Shown one piece after another: positions 30,595 through 41,300 of a stretch of DNA of 64,000 nucleotides. The translations under genes and the position numbers were made by a program. This DNA is from Cocos nucifera (lineage: Eukaryota > Streptophyta > Magnoliopsida > Arecales > Arecaceae): assembly GCA_006176705.1 (NCBI GenBank), contig QRFJ01001027.1, positions 399,976 to 463,975 on the forward strand, given 5' to 3'. A model generated the notes under the pieces. That model searched no databases. It saw nothing but the letters and a program-made list of their open reading frames with translations, and was not told where the DNA came from. Positions within the stretch are counted from its first letter, which is position 1. Each line of letters opens with the position of its first letter.

Positions 30595-32629
30595 AGCAGG
30601 TTCTTTGATGTATGATATATGCATGTTATAGATTATTTTTAGATTAGATTTAAATAATAATCTGATCTGAAAAATAAAAAATGATGATCACACAGACTGT
30701 AGGTTATCCTACTATAAGGTTTACCCCTTATAGTGAAAAGATTGTCCTGATATGTTGTGATCTATAATACTAATCATAAAAATTTTAAATTAGATCTAAT
30801 GATTTTTATGATATGTTTGAATATGTTTAATCTAAATTTTATCATGATTTATTATTTAGATTAGATCTAAATAGTTTCATGATTTTTTATGTAGAGTACA
30901 TAGATTTAGATTAAACATAAATAGGATCTTAGGAAGGTTCTATACACCAGTCGAGTTAGCTTGCTCAGGAATCGAGCCAGCTTGACCAGCATGCCAACCA
31001 TGATACACTTTTTGGATTGATGCTCTAGTCGGCTCAGTCAGAAATCGAGCCACTTCAACTTGGGCCTGCTTGGATAGAATCCAAGCCTGCTCGACCAAAA
31101 TGTTTGGCTTCTAACTTTTTTTCGAGTCGACTATCTCAAAAATCGAGCCGACTCGACTTCTGTTTGGATCAACTCGGATGGGATCCAAGCTAGTCTAACT
31201 AAGAAGTTGGCTCAATATCTATTGATTGGTTTTATGAAATCAAACCTACATCTAGTACTTGTTTATGAAATAAGCCAATCCATTTTTGAAATGAGTCGAC
31301 CTATTTAGTGAAACAGTACTAGAATGTAGATAATCTTTCAAAATTTGAAAAAGATACTTTTGAAATGTCGAACCCCAACCCTCAGTCTCAAACTGAATTG
31401 AGAATTAAGCATGATTAATAAGGGTCTAGAATTATGAATTAAAGATCCTAAGATAATGATCATAAAATTATGGATTTTTGGGTTAGTCGAATTAGGTCCA
31501 CTAATTGGATTAAACCTAAGGTTAGTTAAAGAATGGACTAAATTAGAGTAATTGATCAAATCTAACCAAATGTTGATTTAGATTAGGTTAGGAACTCTTT
31601 AGATCAAATTACAATAGTTGTAGTTGGTCAAGCCCATGTCTTTAATGAGGACCAAATGGACTTGATTCGTGCCTTCGCAGTCAAACCTAAAATTGCTAGG
31701 TTGGTAAAAATTGAAACTAACAAACTGGATGGTATCTAAGGTAAGTTCGGTAGCTCAGACTAGTAGTTTCTAATTAGGAGCTATTCACACTGATTTGATC
31801 TTTGACGAGTTAATGGCATATCCCTTCCACTGATCTTACTTACCTGCCCATCCTGGTGAAATAGGTTTTGATTAGACCACTTGGCGATTTGGACTCACCC
31901 ATGTCAATTAGGTAAATCAATTTAATTGATTTAGGTGCTCCAAATGCCGGCTTTAATTAGGTCCTTATTGACATGACTTGGTGAAGTCAATGGATGGATC
32001 CAAATTGGCTGGTTAATTCTTTTTAAAATTGATTAATAAAATCCTCTAAAATTATTAGGTCCTTAAAATGATAAAGTTATGGTAATAACTAAGTCATAGC
32101 CTCCCATTAAGTTGAGTGATAATGGATTGATTAGTTTAATAATCATTGGAGGTCCAAGGACCTAGTGCTTATTGACTAATAGAATTATCATTCATAATAT
32201 GATAATTTGGTCGTGTCTTTTTAATGATGGTCAGGTTGGCCGACCAAAAGTCAGGCCTAATCATTCATTGGTCTAATGCACCAAATGTGGTCATGTTAAT
32301 GGTTGGACCTAACTAGATCTTTTCAGTGGAGGCCAAAGCCTACTGATTAGACTTTTGGGGCAAAATTAAAACTACTAGAAGTTGTTTGGTAAAGCAATTG
32401 ATTATGAACTTATCCATAGGTGCAGACGGGTTGACCAACCAAAGTTGGGCTCGTGTGTAGTCTATGTGGATTCTAGTATCCACTAAGAAATTAGAGATAA
32501 TTCCTTGAATTGGAGGTAGAGACTATCGATTCGAACAAAATTATGGGAGAACCTTTAGACTAAAGTCTAAGTCTTTACAGTAAATAATTCATATACTAAT
32601 TAGATCTATGGTTTTTCTTTTGTGCAGAA
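30595..32629 (+). other. Leader of B
   Basis: 2.0 kb without a gene. Contains a perfect hairpin at 30711-30734 shared with H, a cluster of GAGCCGACTC / CGGCTCAG motifs at 30950-31310, and blocks conserved with the leaders of A, C and H (for example 31780-31850). Confidence 0.7.
30711..30734. other. Conserved leader hairpin, copy in B
   Basis: ACTATAAGG, loop TTTACC, CCTTATAGT: a perfect 9-bp stem with a 6-base loop, about 115 bases after the PBS. The identical structure (complement) is in H at 58119-58142. Confidence 0.88.
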
Positions 32630-33530
32630 ATAGCCACTACCTTATTGCTCTGATCATTGTTGGACAATGACAAACTCATGGAAACCAACTTTGATAGTTG
32701 GTATCAAAAGTTTAAGATTATCCTGAAGCATGAGCGGATCTTATATATATTGACTGATCCGACACCTAAAGAGCCAGCCCCGAACGATATTGATGTGGTG
32801 AGAGACACTTACCAGAAGTGGCTCAATAACCACACTACCATTTGGTGCATTATACTGGTGGCAATGAATGATGAGTTCAACCGCAGGTTTGAGAATGTCA
32901 AGTCCGAGGAGATACTTCAAATATTGAACGACTTTTTTGGCACACCTGACGACATTGAAAGGCATAAAACTAGTTGTACCATTTTCAATGCTCGTATGAG
33001 GAATAGGACGTCAGTCATTGATCGTGTATTGTACATGATCAAGTTGATTGAATGCTTGAGTAAGCTGGGTTTTTTCCTGCATGAGCAGCTCGGAAAGGAT
33101 GCGATCCTGAATTCATTGCCCAAGTCCTTCCTCCCATTCCTTACTCATTTCAGAATGACAAAGCCTACAGTGAACTATCATGGATTATTGGGATTGCTGC
33201 AAAACTTTGAGAAAAATCATCAGCTCTAAAAGGAATCAATGAATGTTGTGGGAGGATCTTCTTCTGGTCGATCCTTTAAGAAAGGAAAGAAGAATAAGAA
33301 GAAGAAGAGTAAGAAGATGCAGCCACATGTTGGGATGTCTGCACAAGGTCAGACCAAAAAGTGCAAGCCCGATCAGAGCCAAGCGGAGTGCTTTTGCAAG
33401 AAGTAGGAGTATTAGAAGAGAAACTATCCTTAATACATTGTCATCCTAGATCCAAACAGGCCAAGAAAGAAGCAAGTAGTTGCTAGGCAAGGTAATTATA
33501 TGATAACACCTTGCAACTTCTTATTTTGTG
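32630..33530 (+). pseudogene. gag: gag of B (longest surviving gag; start codon lost)
   Basis: Comparison with C puts the start at 32630, where ATG has become ATA; a TGA at 32651 follows. From there to the TAA at 33227 the frame is open (about 190 codons): L-D-N-D-K-L-M-E-T-N-F-D-S-W-Y-Q-K, I-L-Y-I-L-T-D-P-T-P-K-E-P, V-R-D-T-Y-Q-K-W-L, G-T-P-D-D-I-E-R-H-K-T-S-C and L-S-K-L-G-F-F-L-H-E-Q-L-G-K-D-A-I-L, a full UBN2 domain. A Lys/Gly-rich linker follows, then the knuckle at 33386-33436, where transitions have turned Gln, Gly, His, Trp, Cys and Gln into stop, Glu, Tyr, stop, Tyr and stop. Gag would have formed the particle. Confidence 0.88.
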
Positions 33531-33935
33531 ATACTACTATCTGGATATTAGATACCGAAAGCCCTTATCACATTTGTAATTCGATGCAGGGTTTTCAAGT
33601 CAGTAGAAGATTTGGTAAAGGCAAGAGATTCCTAAACATTGGAGATGGAAGATAAGTTTCAGTTCTAGCTTTAGGAATCATAAACCTTGTAATCAATTCT
33701 CATAGAGTTATTCTTAGTGATTGTCACTTTTGTCCAAATTTTTTATTGAATGTAATTTCTATAGGCCTTTTGGCCAAGAACAGTTATGTAATCTCTGTAG
33801 GCCTTTTGGCCAAGAACAGTTATCAATTTTCAATAAAAGCAAATTTTTGTGATATCATTTTGAATGGTGTTATAATTTATGTTGGACAATTAAATAACAA
33901 AATTTATCTATTATCGCAGCCTATTAATGTAGTCT
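33531..33935 (+). pseudogene. pol: Protease region of B (active site altered)
   Basis: T-I-W-I-L-D-T-E-S-P-Y-H-I-C-N carries the active site at 33550-33561 as D-T-E-S in place of D-T-G-S (GGA to GAA). It continues G-K-R-F-L-N-I-G-D-G. An in-frame 36-bp tandem duplication at 33752-33823 doubles V-I-S-V-G-L-L-A-K-N-S-Y. A stop closes the region at 33937. Confidence 0.8.
33752..33823 (+). repeat. 36-bp in-frame tandem duplication in B
   Basis: Two adjacent 36-bp copies (33752-33787, 33788-33823) differing at two bases, each containing AGGCCTTTTGGCCAAGAACA. Twelve codons are doubled without a frame change. Confidence 0.92.
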
Positions 33936-34860
33936 AAACCTTCGATAAACATCCTAGAATCGATGATGTATTAGATGTCTACCTTTGGCATTATAGGCTA
34001 GGTCACATCAACAAGAACAGAATAAATAAGTTAGTGATTGTGAATCACTTCCAACTTATGAGTCCTATCTTCTTGAAAAGATGACTAAGTCATCTTTTAT
34101 TGGAAAGGATGAACGTGCCAGTGAACTCCTAGGTCTAGTACATACTGATGTATGTGAACCCATGAGTATAAATGCTAGAGGCGGATATTTCTACTTCATA
34201 ACCTTTATAGATAACCTATCGAGGTATGGATATTTAATGAAGCATAAGTTGGAATCGTTTGAAATATTCAAACTGTTCTATAATGAAGTAGAAAAGTAAA
34301 TTGAAAAGAGTATTAAAACTCTTTGGTCTGATCGAGGGGGTGAGTACCTTTCCAGTGAATTTCTGATATATCTTGGGAAGAATGGGATTCTCTCCTAATG
34401 GACTCCTTCTGGAACACCACAGCATAATGGTGTGTCTGAAAAGAGAAATTGGATACTGTTGGACATGGTTTGATCTATGATGGGATTTATCGATCATCGA
34501 TCTTTCTCTAGGGATATGTGCTTGAGTCAGCTTGTTATATTCTAAATAGGATTCTAAGTCTATTTCTAAAACATCATATGAGATGTGGATAGGGTGTAAG
34601 CCAGTACTCTCGCATCTTAGGATTTGGGGGTATCCGGCTTATGTCAAACATTTAGTAACAAACAAGCTCGGACCTAGGTCTGACAAGTATAGCTTTATAG
34701 GATACCTAAAAGAGACCAAAGGGTATTACTTCTACCTAGCTGATGAACAAAAGATGTTTATCAACCTTAAGACGGTCTTTTTAGAAAAAGAGTTCCTTGG
34801 TGAAGGAACTAATGCCTCTAAGGTCAAACTTGAGAACGTTCGATAAATGGAAGAACCGAC
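33936..34860 (+). pseudogene. pol: Integrase of B (broken, DDE residues still visible)
   Basis: Pre-integrase zinc region L-W-H-Y-R-L-G-H-I-N-K-N-R-I-N-K near 33980-34030. Core open at 34081-34299: H-T-D-V-C-E-P with first Asp, F-I-T-F-I-D-N-L-S-R-Y. Stops at 34297 and 34396 replace Gln (V-E-K-Q, S-Q-W in paralogs). W-S-D-R-G-G-E-Y, then G-T-P-Q-H-N-G-V-S-E-K-R-N with the catalytic Glu. At 34469 TGA replaces Arg in M-V-R-S-M-M. The C-terminal piece 34583-34846 has L-S-H-L-R-I-W-G-Y-P-A-Y-V-K and Y-F-Y-L-A-D-E-Q-K. Confidence 0.86.
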
Positions 34861-35720
34861 ATAAGTAGCTGAACCTGAACTAGATTTGATTCAATCAGAC
34901 CCAGAGCCTACTGAACCTGTACCCTTAAGATGATTTGATAGAGTACCACATTAGCTGGATAGATACTATGATCTCTTGATCTGGGATGGAGATCCTATCG
35001 AACTCGATGAGAACGACGAGGATTCGATCACCTACATGGATGCAATGCATAGATCTAACTCTAAAAAATGGCTTAAGGCCATTAGATCCAAAATGGAGTC
35101 TATGAAGGTCAACGATGTATGGACATTGATTGACCCAACCGAACGGGTAAAGTTCATTGGGTGTAAGTGGGTCTTCAAAAGGAAATGAGACACAGACAAA
35201 AAGGTGGAGACCAATAGAGTTCATCTGGTTGCCAAGGGATATCGTCAATGTTACGGTACTGACTATGATGAGATATTTTTTCCTATGATAGTGCTCAAGT
35301 CCATTCAGATCATGCTTGTGATAGCTGCGTATCTAGACTATGAAATCTGATAGATGGATGTGAAAACAGCTTTTCTAAATAGAGAGCTAGATGAAGAGGT
35401 ATATATGATACAACCTAAAGGTTTCACATCCATAGATGAGTTCAAGGTGTGTAAGCTTCAAATATCTATTTATGGACTTAAGCAGGCATCTCGGAGTTGG
35501 AACATATATTTTGATAGGATGATCAAGACGTATTGCTTCATTAAGAATGAAGAAGAACCCTGTATATATAAGTGGACAAATGGTCCAGTAGTTGTATTCC
35601 TCATTCTGTATGTAGATAATATTCTCTTAATTAGGAATGATGTTCCTACATTATAAGAAATAAAGATCTGACTATCATCATAATTCTCAATGAAGGATCT
35701 ATGAGAAGCATCCTACATCC
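34861..35720 (+). pseudogene. pol: Reverse transcriptase of B (broken; YVDD changed to YVDN)
   Basis: Open piece 34976-35188: S-K-K-W-L-K-A-I-R-S-K-M-E-S-M, N-D-V-W-T-L-I-D-P, G-C-K-W-V-F-K-R-K. After stops, the run M-D-V-K-T-A-F-L-N-R-E-L at 35354 begins behind two adjacent stop codons where the family has Trp and Gln. It continues Y-M-I-Q-P-K-G-F-T-S, Y-G-L-K-Q-A-S-R-S-W-N and L-I-L-Y-V-D-N-I-L-L-I. The active site at 35609-35620 therefore lacks its second Asp. Confidence 0.87.
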
Positions 35721-36597
35721 TAGGGATGAAGATCAATAGAGATAGATCTAAAAGATTGCTTGGATTGTCCCAGTCCACGTACATAGATACTGTGCTGAAG
35801 AGGTTTAGTATGAAAAATTCTAAGAAGGGCTATCTACCAATAGGCCATGGAGTTTCTTTCTCAAAGAGGGATTGTCCAACAACACCTCAAGAGAGAGAGC
35901 ATATGAGTAGAATTCTATATGATTCGATAGTGCATTTTATTATATACGCCATGACATGTACGCGATCAAATGTGGCATACTCACTAGAGATAGTGAGTAG
36001 ATATCAATCTAATCTAGGGGAGAATCATTGGAAGGTTGTTAAAACCATCATAAAATATTTGAAAAATACTAAGGACCAGTGGCTTGTTTATGGTGAATCA
36101 GACTTGAAACTTACAGGATTTATGGATTCCAATTTTCAGTCTGACCACGATGATAGCAAAAGCATGTCCAGATTATGTTTATCCTTAATAGCGGTGCAGT
36201 CTGCTGGAAAAGTTTCAAGCAGCATACCATAGCCGATTCAGTGTGTGAGGCAAAGTATGTTACTGCATCAAATGCTGCTAAAGAAGTAGTATGACTGAAG
36301 AAGTTCATCACCGAACTTGGAATAGCACCCTCCCTCGATGGTCTAGTTCTGCTCTTCTGTAATAGCTCTAGAGCCATTGCTCAGGCAAAGGAACCCAAAG
36401 CACGCTAGTGGATGAAGCACATTCTATGTCACTTCCACTTTGTCCAGAAGATCATGGATCGAGGTGCCGTTGATCTTCAGAAGATCGACAATAAGAAGAA
36501 CCTGATCAATCCATTCACTAAAGCCATTACGGTGAAGGAGTTCGATGACTTCAAATCGAAGATGGGTATATGATACTGCATCGATTGGCTTTAGGCC
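35721..36597 (+). pseudogene. pol: RT thumb and RNase H of B (broken)
   Basis: Open piece 35726-36232: R-L-L-G-L-S-Q-S-T-Y-I-D-T-V-L-K-R-F, G-E-N-H-W-K-V-V-K-T-I-I-K-Y-L-K and L-T-G-F-M-D-S-N-F-Q-S-D, in which the Asp pair of D-S-D-F is D-S-N-F. It then frameshifts; K-H-I-L and F-H-F-V type motifs, D-R-G-A-V-D-L-Q-K-I-D and F-D-D-F-K-S-K-M-G-I follow to 36597. Confidence 0.84.
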
Positions 36598-36608
36598 AAG
36601 TGGGAGAT
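36598..36608 (+). promoter_or_regulatory. Polypurine tract of B
   Basis: AAGTGGGAGAT directly before the 3' LTR. Confidence 0.85.
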
Positions 36609-38758
36609 TATCGAGAGTAGTATCCCAAAGCCAATTATTAGCTAGTTAATGATTAAGCTAATTTATGTAATTGTATATGAATTGTTAATTGAATAAAAGT
36701 TATTTTAGCTTTTTCATCACAAATCTTTCATCTTCTAATAAACTCATGTCTGATGTGATGAAGAAGTCCTTAGGAATATTTAGAATTGACAAAGGCGGAT
36801 TTATCATTTAGTTCTTAAAATAGTTCACGACCAATGATACGTTGTTACCAAGGACAACAACGTTTATCGAGTATAGGTCATTGTATGGCATATAGGTTGG
36901 TTGTCCTCTTAACCAAGGAGTATGGAGATACTGGATGACATGTAGATGAGATGTAGGGGTACATCTACACTGAACATGACCGACTCCAGAGCTTTTCTAC
37001 TGTCAAGAATTGCTTTAATGGAATATGAGCGTAAGTGTCCCTCCGACCTGAGATCACCATGGTGACTTTCTAGCAACTCACTATGCTTTGGCGCTAGACT
37101 ACCTAAATTTCTAATTCAGTGATGGAAGGTTTCTGAGTATAATCAAGTACTTGAGGAGTCGGTGCACGAATCAAGATGGGATTGACCACTCCTGGACTCA
37201 GGAGCTATGCTTAATAGTGTTTCAATTTAGCAAAGACTTGGCCAGAGTAGTTCTTGTGAGGGATCATAGGACTAACTACTTTGAGACACGATTTGGATGT
37301 GTCTTCTAGGATTGATAGTTAAACCCTAAGTCATCCTATGCACAGAGGTCAAAGGGATAAATTATGCGATAACTATATTCACGTAGATTTTGAATATTAC
37401 AACTGCACCATTCGGCCAATTCAGACATCGGGTACCATTGCTAGATGGTCACTTCGATTAGTATAGAAAATTAGTTCCTATGCTACCGACTTAGGTTCGA
37501 ACCTGTGGGGTCACATACACTAGAGGTTTCTGCTCGATCTAATGGCTAATCAATGAAAGATTAATTAGTGATTTGATCACTAATTAACTCAATTTGATTG
37601 AGTAATCATTTTTTATCAAAATCAATTAAATTGGATTCATTTGGATTTGACCCGATTAGATTATGAGATAATCTAATCATCAAGGAGGTTTGATCTCCGA
37701 TTTGATCAGAGGTTTGATTTGATTAATTTCTAATTTGATTAGGATTTAACTCTGCCTAATTAAGTTTAAATAAGTTGGGTTTAATCTGATCTAATTAGGC
37801 CTAACTAATTTAGATTGGATTGATTCAATTGAATGTCAAATAAGAGACTAGTTTGACTAGTCTTCCCATGCGCCACATCACCCAAATATTGTGCCATCTA
37901 TTCTCCACGAGAATTGAGAATTCTCGAGAAGAATTCCATGCACAAGAGGGTGCACACCCTCCCTTCTCACATCCCAAATGGATATGTTTAATCTGGTTAC
38001 AAGTTCAATTCAAATAGTATTTGAGTTTTGAATGGATAACCACTTAATCTAGACCTCTCCCTCACGCCTCTCTTATTTGTGTGCATCTATAAAATACCTG
38101 ATTTTATGGACATGCAGATGAGAACTCAGAAAAGAGAACATGTGGGAAAAGGAAGAGAGGGTCTCTTCTCTGCGTGAGGAATTCTAGGCACAAGGTCTTG
38201 GGTGAGTGCATACTCTAGAATCAATCTAGGGTTTGAGTTCTAGATTATAAGCAATGAGGGTTGTGAGTTCATGGATCTAGAAGGAGAACCTCCTATATTT
38301 CTTATCTACATCGATAAACTATAGCGTCCGAAGAGTTGGTAAAGAAGATCGATGGTGTTTGATCCGATATCAGCCATCAAAGGTTCCTACAGCAAGCTAG
38401 CACTCGAGAGGAATTGATCAAGATCAGGGCCTCATGTGGATCACCTGTAGAGGCCAGACGCATGTGTGACTATGTCACGGTGATCAGATCTACACTGAGG
38501 AGATCAAATTATGGAGATCATCTATCCACGAAAAGATAACGAGTTCTGAACACGTAGTAGTAAAATAGTTTTACTACATTTGATATTTTATTTTTCCGAT
38601 ATGTATACATATATATGTACCTTAGATCCTGTATAGCGTAGGATTTTCAGATTAAATCTATAACTTTTATTATTAATATGATTAATAATCATTTCTGCTA
38701 TGCAATCTTTGAAAAAAAATTTCAAAATCAAAGCTAGAAATCCTATGCGTTCCCTTCA
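36609..38758 (+). repeat. 3' LTR of B
   Basis: 2150 bp from TATCGAGAGTAG to TCCCTTCA, paired with 28446-30580. TATA box near 38097-38106. Confidence 0.92.
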
Positions 38759-39039
38759 GCCTCTTACTAGGGGCACAAAAGGGGCATTACAGGACCTCTC
38801 CCCCAGGGCACAAATGTTTTTCACCCTCGTTAAGATGAGATTAACCTCCTGTTTAAGAACTCGAGACCTTCACCCTTGTTAAGATAAGATTAACCTTTTA
38901 TTTAAAAACTAGAGGCCTTCACTCTCGTTAAGAGAGGTTAATCTCCTATTTAAGAATTGGAGGTCTTCACCCTTGTTAAGACGAGGTTAACATCTTGTTT
39001 AAGAACTAGAGGCCTTCACCCACATTAGGATAAGGTCCT
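38759..39039 (+). repeat. 3' tail of F with 49-bp minisatellite (part 2)
   Basis: Begins with the GCCTC TSD of B (38759-38763). From about 38830 to 39030 there are four to five ~49-bp units: TTAAGATGAGATTAACCT followed by TTTAAGAACT, GAGGCCTTCACCC. Ends at the LTR of G. Confidence 0.82.
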
Positions 39040-40898
39040 TGAAGAAAAAATCATGTTTTCCACCATAAGATCGTTCAGATCTGATTGAATCTGAAAAAAT
39101 ATTTCAAAAAAAATTTCTAAAAATCCTAATTAGATCTGAGATATCTCGGATATGATCCTATAGATCTAATATTAAAACTAAAAATAAAATAAAATTTAAT
39201 TTAATTTTAGTACCTATTTGGATAATCTGATTATCCCGTCGATGATCCTGATGCTCCTGAGATTTTGAATGGAGCCATGCACGTGCCTGGCCTCCACCGA
39301 AGTCCACTTGGGTTGGATCTAGAGGTGCTCTCCTTCTGGATCTGATCACCAAATTCAAATCTTGATTTGATTTGTAGAGCCTTCAAAATGATTTTTGAAG
39401 GTCTCATGTTCGACTTTTGATCAGCAACTTCTTGACTTGATCTTTGCACCACCGCTCCCAAAACTTGATTGCAGATTTTTGCCCAACCTTTTTGGGTATG
39501 GAGAAAGGAATAGGATATGAAAGAGAGGCATGGAAAATGATGGGAGAGCTAGGGCTTCGACATGGTCTAAACACAATTGCCAAACACCTTTGACAATAGA
39601 TCTATTTTTAGATCTATGCGCAGCCCTAGAGTCCTAGTGCTTTAAGCAACCCTTTTGCTTAAAGCAGCTCCACGCCATATCCCACGCCCTCTTAACTTTT
39701 CTTCTAATTTTTTGTTGAACAAAAAATAGAAAATAAGGTGTGGAAAAGAGATAGAGAGAGGAGTTTGGCACAAACTTTAATCTCCCTTATGTTTTGATCT
39801 TATCAAAATACATCCAAGCCTATCTAAAAGGGGCAACACCATATGGGGATTTCACCCACTTTTCTTCATTAAAAATCATAAGGACATGCGCCCCAGATGA
39901 ACTACAATAGGGGCGCACATCTCCTCCTTTCTTTCTTGCAAAGACTTGGTCAAACGATTGGGTCAATGTCCTGACAAAAACTAAAAATGGTAGGTGGTGA
40001 TAGGAATTAGCAGGTGTTGTCTTATTTTCATCTAATGAATTAAGACAATCCTTTTCTAACTTGGAAAAGCTCCAGTGCGATAAAGATAAATCCATACTAG
40101 GTTCTTTGGTGAGCCCAAATAAATTTGGCTCAGTTGAGATGAAATAGAAAGACTATAGAAGGAGAAAATTAAGCTCAATCGTATGCTAGCATGATTTTTT
40201 TAACCTATTTGGATCTAATTCAAATCAATCGAACTAGATTAGCCCAGTTGATCACATACAGACTCAAGTCCTTATTGGTGTGACCTAGTTCGGTTCAGTT
40301 TCATATGATAATGAGATATGTCATGATCTCTATCACCAACATCATCAAAACACCTTTCGATGGACCAGAACTTTTTTGATTCATACAATTAGAATGATCG
40401 ATCATCAAGAACATTCTAATTGCTTCCAAAATCTACCAGTGATACCTAGCAGTATATGGTGGCAAGCCATCAGAACCAAAAATGAACCTCTCAGTATAGC
40501 TACTTGTGTGACTGGATTCTTCTATCTTGAGTTCGAACAAGATTAGGGTTAAGGTGAACTCATCAAACCCAACATCTATCATATGAATTAATCATTCGAT
40601 TCGAGTCAGATGTGAAAACCTAATAGAAACTCTTTCTATCATCTTTACATTACCATGGTCATGGGCTTATGGACTCAATCTCATGATCATCATAGGGCTA
40701 CTCCTTATCTACCGAGGTAGATAGATTCTCTATTGGTACATTTCAATTCCTACAATGAACATGCTATAGCCAACATATACCTTCGGGTTCCAAATAGCTA
40801 GGAGACTGAGTTATGGTGTAGTCAAACTATAACACCCTCAAGATGAAATCAATGTATCTTAGGTCAAAGAACTAGACACACCACTGTAGCATCGAGTC
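39040..40898 (-). repeat. 3' LTR of G (U3 start deleted)
   Basis: Reverse complement of the A LTR from its end back to about 10203; the first ~420 bp of U3 (with the polypurine tract) are missing. Landmarks: GATCGTTCAGATCTGATTG near 39068 and AGACACACCACTG near 40873. Confidence 0.86.
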
Positions 40899-41300
40899 AG
40901 AATACCTCCTTTGCAGCCTCCGACGCAGCGATGTATTCTTCTTCCATAGTGGAGTCTGCTATCACCGTCTGCTTGGAACTCTTCTAGCTAACAGCACCAC
41001 CATTGTATATAAACAGACTACCAAATGTCGACTTTCGATCATCTATGTTAGACATAAAGTCTGAGTTTGTATACCCCTGAACTTGGAGTTCTCCATTACC
41101 AAAGACTAGAAACATATCCTTAGTCCTTTTCAAGTACTTAAGGATACACTTTATAGAAGTCCAGTGCTCTTTGCCTGGATTCGACTGATACCTGCTCGTG
41201 ACACTTCCAACATGGACAATATCAGGTCATGTACATAATGTGGCATACATGAGGCTCCCTATTACCGAAGCATAAAGAATTTTGCTCATGCATTCAATCT
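40899..41300 (-). pseudogene. pol: RNase H of G (C-terminus deleted)
   Basis: Minus strand retains the connection and the first RNase H part, with homology to A 9069-9447 (S-D-F region, G-G-A-V, K-Q-T-V-I-A-D-S-T-M-E, A-A-S-E-A-A-K-E). At 40898-40900 it jumps into the LTR. By comparison with A about 760 bp are gone. Confidence 0.8.

Larger units (their letters stand above)
28446..38758 (+). mobile_element. Element B: complete but decayed Angela/BARE-like Ty1/copia retrotransposon
   Basis: 10.3 kb with TSD GCCTC on both sides (28441-28445 and 38759-38763), LTRs of 2135 and 2150 bp, PBS, 2-kb leader, gag, protease, integrase, RT, RNase H and PPT, all on the plus strand. By eye the LTRs differ at roughly one base in ten. 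Same broad family as C, E and H. It interrupts the minisatellite tail of F. Confidence 0.93.
23283..39039 (+). mobile_element. Element F: non-autonomous element with PF04195-like gene, interrupted by B, truncated by G
   Basis: Visible parts are 23283-28445 and 38759-39039. It begins TGTTGGTGCAG, has a promoter-like 5' region, a 'putative gypsy type transposon' gene at 25060 onward with coiled-coil continuation to about 27820, and a minisatellite tail. No RT, integrase or RNase H is visible. B sits in the tail, and G starts at 39040 in the same tail; the 3' end of F lies outside. An LTR element is inferred from the TG terminus and the known context of PF04195 genes; I could not find the inner LTR border or a PBS. 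Confidence 0.65.

Noticed and set aside
38830..39030. Regular ~49-bp repeats, possible CRISPR array
   Set aside because: There are no unique spacers between conserved repeats; whole units are tandem copies, and the context is a plant retrotransposon.
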